Origin: Podaxis mareebaensis
Lineage: Eukaryota; Basidiomycota; Agaricomycetes; Agaricales; Agaricaceae
Length of the DNA: 36,949 nt
NCBI GenBank assembly: GCA_018524725.1
Contig: JAEUWP010000164.1
Span: 1 to 36,949 of the forward strand
Direction of reading: 5' to 3'
Of the stretch, positions 1 to 11,250 are shown piece after piece. Below the pieces are notes generated by a model, which searched no databases, was not told the origin of the DNA, and was given only the letters and a program-made list of their open reading frames with translations. The position numbers and the translations under genes are program-made. Every line of letters begins with the position of its first letter. Positions within the stretch are counted from its first letter, which is position 1.

Positions 1-320
1 CATGGTGCTGATGTCAATATCAAAGGTGTGAGGTGTTTTATTTCATTGAATATGTACTAAGGTGAATATCCTAGGTGATCAGTATGGCACTGCACTCCAA
101 ACTGCATTATATTGGGGACACTTGGAGATTGTGAAGACTTTAGTTGAGCATGGTGCTGATGTCAATATCAAAGGTGTGAGACGTTTTATTTCATTGGACA
201 TGTACTAAGGTGAATATCCTAGGTGGTCAGTATGGCACTGCACTCCAAGCTGCATCACATCAAAGCCATCAGAAGATTAGGCAATTTCTGATTGAGCATG
301 GTGCTCATCCTGATATTTAA
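1..320 (+). CDS. Ankyrin-repeat protein, C-terminal part (5' end outside window)
   Basis: Exons 1-25, 75-173 and 223-320, with TAA at 318-320. Spliced, the fragment reads as successive ankyrin repeats: each ends in the HGAD/HGAH-type loop, with TALQTA or TALQAA helices and the (V/I)xxLVEHGADVN pattern. Exon 75-173 is 99 nt, exactly one 33-residue repeat, and the introns (26-74 and 174-222, 49 nt each) interrupt every repeat at the same codon. Both introns carry a TACTAAG branch-site motif. Ankyrin repeats are protein-binding scaffolds; the N-terminal domain that would define the role (often NACHT/NTPase or a lipase-like domain in basidiomycetes) lies outside the window. It converges on the Hsp78 gene. 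CpG is almost absent in the first 300 bases. Confidence 0.8.
26..222 (+). repeat. Tandem exon-plus-intron duplication in the ankyrin gene (148-bp unit)
   Basis: The unit is a 49-nt intron plus a 99-nt exon. Intron 26-74 and intron 174-222 differ at only about four positions and share donor, branch site and acceptor. The repeat was therefore copied as genomic DNA including its intron. The flanking coding parts are more diverged than the introns. Confidence 0.75.
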
Positions 321-661
321 GGTGCCACTCCCACTGGTTGGCATTGGAGACTGAGTCATTACCAGCGGGGGTAGCTGTAACCAATCAACCCAGCATTATG
401 TAGGCTATAGACATTTTATGTGGCATGGATGTACATACATGTACACATATTCTGGGCTTCGTTCTTCAATTTCGATCCTGCTTTTCTATTTTCTTGCATC
501 AATTGTACTTTGAAGTGTATGTGTTACGAATACTTGTAGCGGGGAGGAGGTTCTAAAGATACAGTAACGGAGCTTGAACTTGTCTAGCCAAAATTGTCCA
601 TATGCAAAGAAATGAGTGGGGAGGAAAGAAAGAAAACCAAACCACCAAACCACCAAACCAC
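321..661. other. Convergent intergenic region
   Basis: It lies between the stop codons of the ankyrin gene (+) and Hsp78 (-). No ORF or RNA gene is supportable; it would hold both 3' UTRs. It ends in an ACC-rich simple stretch (about 637-663). Confidence 0.5.
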
Positions 662-3600
662 CTAATGCCTCTTCTCATCAAACGTCTCATCCTCAGGCGG
701 GTTCATCTCAGGATTAACCTCCGACCCCGGGTTCGCAAGCGTCGGATCCGGCGGGTGATTATCTACAACCTCAAGCTTCCCTTCTACAACATGTATCTTG
801 ACCGTATCCCCATCCCGAATTGTACCCCTCAACAACTTCTGAGCAAGCGGGAACAACACGTCCGTACGCACGATACGCGCAATCGCACGTGCGCCATGTA
901 CCTCCGAATACCCAAGATCAGCCAACCGATTCCTCGCGGCGGGCGTCACGTCCAACGTGATTCTACGTGCCTTCAACCGCTCCGCGACATCGTTCAATCG
1001 CAAGTCCACGATGTTCAGAATAGACTGTTTGTTCAGCTTGTTAAACACTTGAATTGAGTCGAGACGGTTGAGGAGTTCAGGGGGGAAGTATTCAGAGGTA
1101 CGTTCCATGACTTCATCCTTGGCATGTTGTGTAACCTCGCCCGAGGGGGTAGTGGCAGATGGACGTGCGAGGATGTCCGAACCGATGTTGGACGTGAGGC
1201 AGATGATGGTGTTCTTGAAATCGACTTTGCGGCCTTGGCTGTCGGTGATGGTGCCTTCATCGAGGATTTGAAGGAGGATCATCGCGACGTCTTTGTGTGC
1301 TTTTTCGAGTTCATCAAGGAGGACGACGGCTGTGGAGAGATGCGCGTTTGAGGTGCAGGTCTTTTCGTGCAGATGTGGGGGTTAACGGCGTACCGTATGG
1401 TTTGCGTCGGACAGCTTCTGTGAGTTGGCCGCCTTCTTCGAAACCGACGTAGCCTGGTGCAGCACCGATGAGGCGGGAGATGGTGTGTCTGTCATGGTAC
1501 TGTGCGACCGTCATGTCAGCTTCGTTCAGATATCTGCTAAACCTGGACTGCTCCGCACCTCTGACATGTTGATCGTGATCAGTCCGCGCTGTTCGTCATT
1601 AAACAAGAATGCTGCGAGGGCTTTACAGAGTTCAGTCTATAGTGGTTTGGATAAGTCTCATTGTAGCAAAGGAAATAGAGGAGGGATATACCTTGCCGAC
1701 ACCAGTTGGACCCATGAACAGGAACGACGCAACGGGACGATTGGGAGCCTGAAGTCCAGCACGAGAGATACGCACAGCGTCACTGATAGCAGTAACAACA
1801 TGATCCTGTCCCACAACTCTCTTCTTCAGCGCTTCTTCCATCTACACACGCGAAGCACATCTCAGCCAAACACCCACAGCGAGGGGTAATAAGGACTCAC
1901 ATGGACAAGCTTATCCCTCTCTCCCTTCAACAAATTCGACACCGGAATCCCAGTAGCCTTGGCCACAACCCTCGAAATATCACTGCTCGTCACCCGATCA
2001 TGCATCATCGCCAATGGCGCCTCCTCATCCGCCTTCTCCTCTACCTTGGGCAACTGCCTCTCCAACTCCGGAATCGTCGCATACCTCAACTTTGACGCAA
2101 GCTCAAACTGCCCCTGCCGCTGTGCAACCTCAAGTTGATATTTGGCATCCTCCAAACTCTTCTTGAGCTCTTTAATCTTTTCCAACCGCGCCCGCTCGTC
2201 TTTCCATATCTTCGTCAATTCCTCCGCCTCAGCGCGCTTTTTGTCCAGCTCAGCCTGAACTTTCTCCCGTCTCTCAACACTAAACACATCCGTCTCTTTC
2301 TTCAAGCTCTCCAATTCAATTTGCAGCGTCACAACCTCCCTATCAAGCTGCTCCAGCTCGTCAGGTTTACTCTCCTGCGCCAGCCTCAAAGCCGAAGCAG
2401 CCTCATCTACGAGGTCGATAGCTTTGTCGGGTAGATATCGATCAGATATGTATCGCGCAGAGTAGACCGCGGCCGTGACGAGAGCACTATCGGATATTTC
2501 GACACCGTGGTGGACTTCGTAGCGGGGTTTGAGGCCGCGGAGGATGGAGATTGTGGATGCGACTGTGGGTTCGTCGATTTGGACAGGTTGGAAACGACGT
2601 TCGAGGGCTGCGTCTTTACCGATGGTTTTGCGATACTCGTCGGCTGGATAGAGTGTGGGAGGGTAAGCGAGCGATTGAGTGGCGTGAGTGTAAGCGAGTA
2701 AGTGGTCGGGGTAGTAGGGCCGGGAGTAAGTTGAGCCAAAGTGGGTATTGGTGGGAAGGTAAGTGAGGTGTTTGTAGTAGGAGTGGGTGGGGTTAACGTA
2801 CGTGTTGTGGCGCCTACGAGTTGGAGACCTCGCGCGAGGGCTGGTTTAATCATTTGGCCTGCGTCAATGCTGCCTTCGGTTTTGCCAAGTTGGAAAAGAG
2901 TGTCTGTGTAATGGTTGTGAATAAATGGGCCCTTTATTCGGGTAAAAAAAAAAAAAGAAAAAGTTGCATACGGAGTTCATCGATGAAACAAATAACTTTG
3001 CCTGCCTAGAGAGGGACTAAATATTGGGAATGTTATCATCTGGTCAAAGGGTAGCTCACCTCGTCTTCAATGTCCCGCAACAAAGCCTTGAACTTTTCCT
3101 CAAACTGTCCTCGGATACCCGAGCCAGCTAGAATGGAAGAGAGGTCGATGGAAAGGACGCGTTTGTCTTGAAGCGACTGCCGATATGTGACGTCAACGGT
3201 TCAATAACCAACGTCAACGGTTGCGTGTTGGAGGGAGGGAAAACGCACCTCTGGAACCTCTTTGGAGACGATGCGGCTGGCAAGACCTTCGAGGATGGCC
3301 GTTTTTCCTACGCCTGGAGGGCCGATGAGAACTGGGTTGGACTTGGTACGACGGGAGAGGACTGGATGATGGCGTATGTCAGGATGCTAGGACGCTTGCT
3401 ATGGAGGGACATACTCTGTATTGTACGGCGTATTTCTAAATAATAACTATGAGAAAAGTGCTCACAGCAAGAGAATAACGATTTACCTTCGTCTCTGCCA
3501 ATGGTAGGATCGAGTTTTCCGTCTCTCGCGAGAGCGGTGAGATCAGTGCTCTGTTGTCATATGTTATGGAAAGTCTTCTGAAAACGACAGCACACACTCA

Positions 3601-3859
3601 CGTATTCCTTGAGAGCCTCTCCCTTGCCCTGCGGAGCAAGACTAAAGCCAGGAAAGCCTTGCGGTCCCCCTCCGCTCGGAGGTGTCGCATAGCGCCTCAC
3701 CAGCACCGAGGATACTCTGGATGCCACCCATGGGACGCCTCTCGGGGAAATGCACGCCCCCGGAACAACAAGCAATGGCCCGGGACGCGTCCTGGTGCGC
3801 AAATACGCGGCCGGGCGGAGATTCGGTAGGAGTCTGGGACTGAGCAGTCTCGAGGACAT
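662..3859 (-). CDS. HSP78: Mitochondrial Hsp78/ClpB AAA+ disaggregase
   Basis: Twelve exons in transcript order: 3859-3602, 3550-3487, 3435-3415, 3361-3249, 3176-3060, 3005-2972, 2903-2802, 2643-1901, 1841-1692, 1636-1559, 1499-1394, 1329-662. They sum to 2454 nt (817 aa), close to the usual Hsp78 length. The N-terminus is Arg-rich and non-acidic, ending in RRYATPP, like a mitochondrial presequence, and the long cytosolic Hsp104 N-domain is absent. NBD1 has Walker A GPPGVGKT (about 128-135) and Walker B FIDEL. A charged coiled-coil M-domain runs about 325-440. NBD2 has GPTGVGKT (528-535) and LLDELEKAH, then the sensor region with GARAI near the end. The hexamer unfolds aggregated matrix proteins together with mtHsp70. 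Exon 3 is only 21 nt. The intron at 2644-2801 (158 nt) is unusually long for this gene. It is divergent from the aldolase gene. Confidence 0.95.
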
Positions 3860-4051
3860 GGAAAGCAGACGAAGACGACGGAAGCTCGACGGAAGCTCGA
3901 CGGAAGCAGCTCTCGGCTACCAACCAGATCGCCGGATGCATTCCGAGAGATAAGATAACTCGGACAAGGTTATCAGCTCCGCGGGGCCTCGGATGGATGG
4001 GTTGGAGAGGATAAATAGCGGAGAGAAGACTACATAATCCATTCATAACAC
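3860..4051. promoter_or_regulatory. Shared divergent promoter, HSP78 / deoxyribose-phosphate aldolase
   Basis: Only 192 bp separate the two start codons, so both promoters must lie here. Near the Hsp78 start an 11-bp unit, ggaagctcgac, is repeated at 3880-3890 and 3891-3901, with a partial third copy after it. On the Hsp78 strand this gives regularly spaced TTCC blocks. The spacing (11 bp) does not fit a canonical 5-bp-phased heat-shock element, so heat-shock control is only a possibility. An AT-rich ataaata stretch near 4011-4018 could serve as TATA for the aldolase gene. Confidence 0.5.
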
Positions 4052-4967
4052 ATGCAGCAGCGGACAAACGAACAGTGGGCCAACGCCATCCACGCAAAGA
4101 TCTCCGCCGTCCTCGACGACGACGCGCCACAACCCCCGGCTCCTCTCGCAGACCTTACCTCCCCCAATGATCCTCGCTTCCCTGCCGCCATTGACCACAC
4201 CCTTTTGACCCCCGATGCCACTTCAGCGCAGATCGACAGGCTCTGCGATGAGGCCATCCGGTTCAAGTTCAAGGTCAGCCACTTCATGATTTAGTCGTCC
4301 CCTCTTTTGGTGTCTTATTAACCTTGCTAGTTCTAGTCCTGCTGTGTCAATGGCTCCAATGTAAGACAGGTCTTTGAGCGTATGGCCCAGAACAACTCGA
4401 ACTGCATCGTCTGCTGTGTTGTTGGGTTCCCTCTCGGCGCTGGTTCCCCAAAGGCAAAGGCTTACGAGGCGACACAAGCTATTGCAGACGGCGCTCGTGA
4501 AATCGATACCGTTATCCCCCTCGGCGCACTCAAGTCATCCAACTTTGCCGCAGTGTACACGGACATCCATTCGACTGTCCTGGCATCCCAGCCGTATCCC
4601 GTGAAAGTAATTATCGAGACCTCCTTCCTCACCACCGAAGAAAAAATCGCTGCATGTTTTATTGCTGCAGAGGCTGGTGCTGCCTACGTCAAGACCTGTA
4701 CCGGATTCCAGGGCGGTACAGGTGCAATGGCGGAGGATGTAAACCTGATGTGGAGGACGGTCGCCTATATGAACGGGAGGGTCAAGGTGAAAGCGTCGGG
4801 AGGTATTCGGACATTCGAAAAGGCGCAAGAGATGTTTAGAGCGGGTGCAGAGCGTCTTGGAACGTGCGTGCTTTTACTAAATTCACTTTGACTTCAAAAC
4901 TTGACATTGCTTATGCAGCTCGAGTGGCCCAGCGCTCATGCATGGACTGGCCGCCCGTGGTTACTAG
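4052..4967 (+). CDS. deoC: Deoxyribose-phosphate aldolase (DeoC family)
   Basis: Exons 4052-4273, 4337-4863 and 4919-4967 sum to 798 nt (265 aa). The enzyme cleaves 2-deoxyribose-5-phosphate to acetaldehyde and glyceraldehyde-3-phosphate in deoxynucleoside catabolism, using a Schiff-base lysine in a TIM barrel. Visible motifs in order: IDHTLLTPDAT; CVNGSNV; VVGFPLGAG; REIDTVIPLGALKS (catalytic Asp region); YVKTCTGFQGG, with Lys193 as the likely Schiff-base lysine; VKASGG, with Lys226 as the second active-site lysine; and the phosphate-binding GTSSG, which is built across the last intron. All key residues are present and the length matches the class I family. It looks functional. Confidence 0.95.
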
Positions 4968-7900
4968 TGTCCCGTGTTTCCCTTCACCACTCCACCCCAT
5001 CACCGATCGCTATACACATGCTTAACCCCTTCCAAAGTTCCAAACTAATCTAAACCATAAAAGAACATCACCAACCATGCCACCCCATGTCAATGATACC
5101 ACAACCCAATGGTATTCCCGGCCTCCGCTATATTGTATCCCCCTTACCCTAGTCGCGCTGCCGGAAGTCTCCTTGTATCGATTTAGAAACCGTACATCAG
5201 TACTCAAATATCAAACTATCACCCGGCTACGCGTTCGTATATACTTATGTGGGACGTTCGAGAGACCTTTTCTTTCCTATACCTAATTTTGGGTATCAAT
5301 TATCCGCTTTCGGAACCATCTGGGCTCAGGGTCCTTCATCCCTGAAAGTGCATGAACAAAGTCTCTCCATGCTTTCGCAACCGAATAATCAGCACACGAT
5401 AAACTCAAAACTGAATACCAATTACCCGATGTGGATTCGGCTACACCTCTATTCCATATCATTCATATCATCCATTCAAAACAAGATGACCACACCACAC
5501 CGCTGGTCACCGGTGCACCACCCATGCCAACCCCACACGTCCCATAATTATCCCGACCATCAATGATCGTCTCATACCATCGCAACCCCAACCCCGATCC
5601 TGCACCATCACGCTCCTCTGCTCCTCTTCTCCGTGGACTTTGCTCAAATGCGAGGAGCTCTGCCTTGGCGAATTTGTTATTCATTATCCTGATGCAAGCG
5701 TCGTGTGGTCGGTTTTTTCTTTTTGGATGCGGGTTTTTTACGCTGTGGAATCATAGTAAGGCTTTCTATGGAGAAGGATAAGGTGGGTACGGGTGTGAAA
5801 TTGTGTTGACGTTATGAATTTGTTCCGGAACGTTGAGTGTCATTCGTTTATTCAATGAAGCATGGACGAGTCGGTAAGGAGTAACCGAGGGCATGTGTGG
5901 GGTGTGAAGTGTCTCGTCGTTATTCAAATGTCAGTTCTGGATAACGAGAACTGGTGTATTTACGGGTTGTATTCTCTATACTCGTCAGGGGGGGACGTGA
6001 CATTGGCGAAAATAATAACGATGATGGACGTGCTTTGGTTATGGTTCGGCATGAGCACTAGGTCAAGTGACCGGAACGAAAGTCTGGCGCGCGTGTATCG
6101 CACTATGATATTTATGTATCCGCGTATGCTGTTCTCATGGACGTTAAGGTCCGGCATGGTCATGACTTGGTGCATGCAATGATCATGAATAGTAGCGGAC
6201 TAACACAGCGGACTCTGCCCGCTCCACTCGTTGTACGAGCTTTCTCTCACGGCAGAGGACTTTCGCGCCCAAAGGATCCAAGATCTGGTTCTCGGAAGCC
6301 TCGATGCATGATGGAGTTGGGTGTTCAAGGGCTCAAATTAGATATCTATACTTGTCTGATCCCCAATAAGTTGACTCGCGGTTACGAACGAGGACAGAAG
6401 CCAGAATGTTGTCGTCGCCTTCTACGTGTTTCATTGTTCAAGCATCCATATCAGCAACTCACCTACGAATAAAACGAGCAGCCAAAGCCTCACCAATGAC
6501 CAGAATACAGAGTACCTAACGCTGCATCATACCCAAACCAAATTAGATAGCATGATAAATCGAATGAAGGATCCTGGTGGCACGAGACAAGCAGCTCCGA
6601 ATTATCGAAAGGGCTTCCCACACGACACACAGTGGCGTCTCAACACGCCATTGAGTCTGTCAGTCATACGATCGGTTTATGTTTGGGCGCATGTAGGGCA
6701 ACCGTCCTTTCTCTGAACCCGTCCCTGAGGTCTCGGAAGCCGATTGGACATCGAACTGTACTAGTGCTAAGTGTGCCACCGCGCCAAGGACAACCTTGAG
6801 AAAACAACAAACCTGGAGGTCGTACTTGGGTATCTTTAGCCTGAGGATGAATGCGATCCATAGTTGTTCCAGATAGACTACATAGTTTCCAGATTTCGGA
6901 TGGTTCCTGTCCTTTGATCTTGTTCGTGGCGGCGGAGAAGCCTAGGGAGAACCCAGTCGTTTGGTTCGGTGCCGGATATACAGGATGCGAGGAGCTGAGG
7001 TGGTGACTCTCAACAGGATGAGGTACCGCGCATTTACTCCTCCGTATGCTGACAGTGGCGGAGTGGAGCTCTTGAGCGTCTTTGCAGATTGCAATTACGG
7101 CGGAGTACGTAGTGGTGGTAATAGAGCGAGTCCGGAGCGATAGGCATCCGACTCAGCTTCAGGATATCTTCGTCGATGTCCCAAAGTCATCGAGGCTTTC
7201 GTCGCTGCATCTGTCCGAAATAATTAAAAAGGCTCACTGGCAAGCAGGCTTGATTGTGGCACAGTAGTCGTTTCGTAGCGATAGACGAAACGGGGTCCAA
7301 TTTAGCGGTGAAAGGACAGCTCGGTATACCCATTGTTTCCAGGGAGGACCATACCAGCTGAGGACACTTTTCCGACCATGGGAGACTAGGTTGAGGTTGC
7401 TGAAACCGGCCGGGGGGACACAAGTAGTGTTTGTCTCGAGGTAACCAAATTCATGAAGGAGTTGATTTCCGGATCAGTATCACGTGGAGATCAGGACGCC
7501 GACAAAGATAATAATCGTCGCCGCCACCACCCATTCGACTCCTGCAGGAAATCGACAATTTAAACCCGGCAGACTGGAAAAACCCTGACTGCGTACCTGG
7601 GCGACCAGGCGGCCGAGAACTCGGGCCTAGGTGACCCCCTGTGCTGGTGTCAGCTGAAGTGCGAACAAAATGCAGGCACATTCTATAAAATTAATTACCA
7701 TGGGCGTTGCTTGATGGTAGCTTTGCCCTATGTCATTGTGGCTGCGGTCTCCAAGTTCCCGAGATAACCCGAGAGTCGGGTAGCCTCAAACTGGTCGATG
7801 ACTATACATTGCTACGTAGGCACCAGGTCGTTGCCAGCGACCTCAGACTCAAGGATCGGAGCCAGGTCGAGGAGAGTGTCAAAGGAAATCAGGTTCGCCT

Positions 7901-10057
7901 GACAGCAGCAGCGAAACATTGGAAGTAAAATTAGACATCTTATCAATAGATGTACGTCTTTTTTAGTCATCAAATCTGTGGACGGGTGCACTGGAAGCAA
8001 ACAATTTTGTAAGTGGCTGATGTTTGGCAGATGTGTAATGGAGTGAGAGCGTGCCTCTGACAATCGATTCGCCCATTGGATTTGATAACATGTCTTGCTG
8101 TTCCAGAGCGGGTGGTATGGACGCTTTCCGTCCGACTGTCGTGTCCTGTTAGGAGTTGCGTTTTGTAAGGACCAGCAGGGCGGATATATATGTAGCTCTA
8201 CCTACTTTCGTAGATCGAGTTTACGAGATTTCCGGTCGGTCTGTTCAAAGCCTTGGTCACCCAATGTTACGAAGACACCATGAATAACCACATGGACTCC
8301 ATATTAACACCAAAACTCAAACCCGCAATCATACCAGATCATACCACACGCTGAGGTTCTTGATGCCCCTTCTGGGTGTATGGCTTGATCACCTGAGATG
8401 TAGACTTGTTCACAATATCCCTTCGACAATCACGGGCTTTGACTATTTCTAGCCCGTTTTACCGCGCATATCCCCAGCGTGCGAGGTACACTCTGGTAGG
8501 ACGAACATCCGTAACCCTTCTTCAAGCCCATTTGCAATTATGGTGTCCAGCTGACTGAATAACTATGCGACACATGGAGTTGGGGAAGCTGATGGTGCTG
8601 GATTTAGGGGTCCTGGGAAAGGATTAATGAGCAGTGTGCTTCAAGAATGGTACTTGGAGCAATCATAACATATGTAAGTGATCACTGTCCCAATCTTTTT
8701 GTTTGTTGCGGGCATGTCGGGGCCTCGGGCCGACGGACGTAACCGTTCGGGAATCCTCCTTCTGTTTTCCAATCATTGATGGATGATGGGATGTTACTTG
8801 ACCGCTCTTCACTTCAACTCTCCAAGTACGCCAAAGAATTTCTTCTGCAAATTCACGAAAATATCTCGAGATCATATCAAGAACCGGCGGCAGACGCGCG
8901 GAGTGAAATTGGAGGCACGTGCTTTGGTCTCAGGGACATTAACGTCCATCTTCGAATGCTGAGCAAGCTCAAGCTCAGAATGAAGCCCTTAATCAAACTC
9001 ATCCGTCATGAATCATACTGAATCTGCAACATACTACGTCTTAACACCGCTGTATCGTCTCGTACCGCTCTGGGACTCAACTGGGAACGCACCATTGCAC
9101 GCTCAATGGAGCACCTTCCCCGCCCTCGCGAGGTCTTGATGGTTCACACTGCTGCCAACTCGAACCCACTATCCACAAAAGTCTTGTTCAGGCCCCATAA
9201 CATCGGTTTCACGCGTCACCTTGATCTTTCGCATCTCCAGGAGGAAGTTGATATCAGAAACCCGACTTCAGTGGGTCCTGCTTTCTCGGCTGCGACCTAT
9301 CCCGAGCAATCGTGCCAGATGGGATGCGCTCTAGGTGGTTTTCTCCCCGTTTATGTGACATTGGCGGTGTGGCGTCCCATAACTATCACTCGCTATTCCC
9401 GCAGTGTTCCTGGTGACGCATAGCCCGAAAGGGCTTGCGCGCTTTTTGCATTCCATCAGTCAGCGGTTGCTCATGCACACTATTGTTGAATCCCGCGTCC
9501 TCCGAGTCATGGTGGTATGTCATATGTCAGCGGTCAGATAGGATTACTGACAAGTAGACTCTTCGCGCCGCCACCGTCATTTGTGATTATAATCACCACG
9601 GTAGCGAGATCATGTCATCGTGCCTTTCGGGCTCCACCTAGATGCGAAGGCACTTGGTCCAGTGTATGAGTTGTTATTAGGCTTATATTTAGTAGTGATC
9701 TTGGCATCGTCAAACTGATCTAGTCGGAATGTTGACAGCAGTGGATCCGCATTCAGACGATTCGGGGATTAGAATTTTGGCTTCTTTGGTACTGATGGTC
9801 GCTCGGAGGCCATTCGAGTGTACTCGTCTCCTATTCGTGGGCATCAAGCCCAAGTCAAGCCACTGCCTCCCCGCCCACTTCTGTAAGCATGACGCCCACA
9901 CTGCATCTTTGAGTTCACTCTGACGAGAGTTGAATAGTCCACGTATATACACCGACGGAAATCAATAACGATATCTACGGATAGCTACAACACCAACAGC
10001 GCATCACTAGAATTTGACTACGAAGCACAGTTTCGACTCTGATTTCTTCAATTAAGC
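4968..10057. other. About 5.1 kb without a supportable protein gene
   Basis: Only short, mutually overlapping ORFs occur on both strands. None shows a recognisable motif, a signal peptide, or splice sites joining them into a longer product; the largest (for example 8776-9021 and 9106-9423, +) have no family resemblance. The region is not CpG-depleted, so it is not obviously a methylated transposon graveyard. It holds the 3' UTR of the aldolase and a small perfect hairpin at 9422-9435. It may hold a non-coding transcript or an old, unrecognisable insertion. Confidence 0.5.
9422..9435 (+). repeat. Perfect 5-bp hairpin with GAAA loop followed by a T-run
   Basis: AGCCC-GAAA-GGGCT forms a perfect stem closed by a GNRA tetraloop. 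It is followed by gcgcgc and a run of five T. It resembles a structured RNA or Pol III-type end, but nothing upstream looks like an RNA gene. Confidence 0.25.
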
Positions 10058-10439
10058 CTACACTGCGCCACTAATACTAGCAGGAACAGAAACACTGATA
10101 CTGGCGGGTATGTTGGTGGGGATCTCCGTAGGCGCCGGTTGAGAATCAGTGATACTTGGACTTTGGCTGTGGCTCGCTCTGGTCAGTGGTGTCTTATTAT
10201 TCTGCAAAGCAAAGGCGCCTCACGTCCAAACGATTGTGCTTGTAACGTCTACAAGGAAGGGCGACCGGTCAATCACGGCTTGGGCCACTACCGTCGCGGT
10301 GAGCACAGGCGGAGTGGATGCCTGGCGCACTTCATGTTCGGCCTCCAAGAAATTAGTTATTGCGATCCAATGCGTCGCTTGAGACACTCACTGCTGCAGC
10401 GAGTAGAGCCAGGGTGCAGATGGAGAAGAACAACTTCAT
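10058..10439 (-). CDS. Predicted small secreted protein, no known family
   Basis: Proposed exons 10439-10392, 10342-10253 and 10201-10058 give 93 aa. The first 16 codons form a clean signal peptide (MKLFFSICTLALLAAA) ending exactly at a GTGAGT donor. The two introns are 49 and 51 nt, the size usual in this window. The mature part is rich in Ser, Thr, Pro, Val and Ala and ends with a short internal repeat (PASIS-VSV-PASIS-GAV); no cysteines are predicted in it, which rules out a hydrophobin. A TTATAA box lies about 65 nt upstream of the ATG (near 10503-10507), and a CT-rich leader precedes the start. Weak point: the first acceptor is GGAG rather than YAG. I do not recognise the family. Confidence 0.5.
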
Positions 10440-11250
10440 GATGGGGTGAGAGTGAGTGGATGAGAGAAATCCGTCTGGGAGTTATTTGTTGTCCTGGTAA
10501 GATTATAACGCACTTGCAATCTGTCGGAATAACCATCAACATCCACAGGTCTTACGTTTTTCCTACCCTCATAATTGCCTCATGAGCTTAAGCCTTTGTT
10601 CGGTAGGCATCTCATAATCCTGAAACACCTCCATGGGGAGTGTTTTCCTGTTTTGCCACTCTCTTGGATCTGGCCGCGCAAAGGACGATGGTGTGCCTAT
10701 CCCATTTTGGTGGGTTTGGGATTTTGACAAGCTGTGGACAAGACTTGGTTTCTGCGGCCCGTTGCGTTGCGAGTGTACCTCCGGTCCAGCCAAGACATAT
10801 CTGATGCATGCCACAGCGGGATAATGACTGGAATCAATTGATGATTACGGCGTTCATTCAAATATGCTCCGTTTTCATTCGTGAACATGCTAAAATTAAA
10901 TCACCGCGCTGGACGTAGCTTTCATCTGGTGTGTATGCATCGGATCTCATGCATACCAAACCTCCATAAATCTTTACTCTTGGTCAGGTACGACTCGTTG
11001 CTGTTATTTTACGGGCTTTCGACACCGTTCTTGACGTGGCTACTTTGTTTCACCTGTACTTTTCGGGTCCATCCAGGTTGACGCGGTGATAAGCAGGTTG
11101 TTTGAGGACTTGGCTGGTTTCTCGATTGTTAACTGGATTTGTCTTTTACATGCGTAGGCGATTTGTACGCACCTCCTTGCGGGTTCTCATAAAAGGTCAG
11201 CGACGCGACCTTTTGGTTACTTTATCCGCCCACATAAGCTGGATACGACA
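10440..11250. promoter_or_regulatory. Divergent upstream region of the small secreted protein and laccase genes
   Basis: Both neighbours are transcribed outward, so this 811-bp interval holds both promoters. A cataaaagg TATA-like element at about 11188-11196 lies about 55 nt before the laccase ATG; a TTATAA lies near 10503-10507 for the other gene. No other element is clear enough to call. Confidence 0.4.

Noticed and set aside
602..1057. + strand ORF of 151 codons
   Set aside because: Antisense shadow of the last Hsp78 exon; basic, Arg/Pro-rich composition is what antisense of this coding sequence gives.
3880..3907. Canonical heat-shock element before Hsp78
   Set aside because: GAA/TTC units are spaced by 11 bp in one orientation, not alternating every 5 bp.
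9106..9423. + strand ORF of 105 codons
   Set aside because: No family resemblance, no splice context, in a region of many short random frames.
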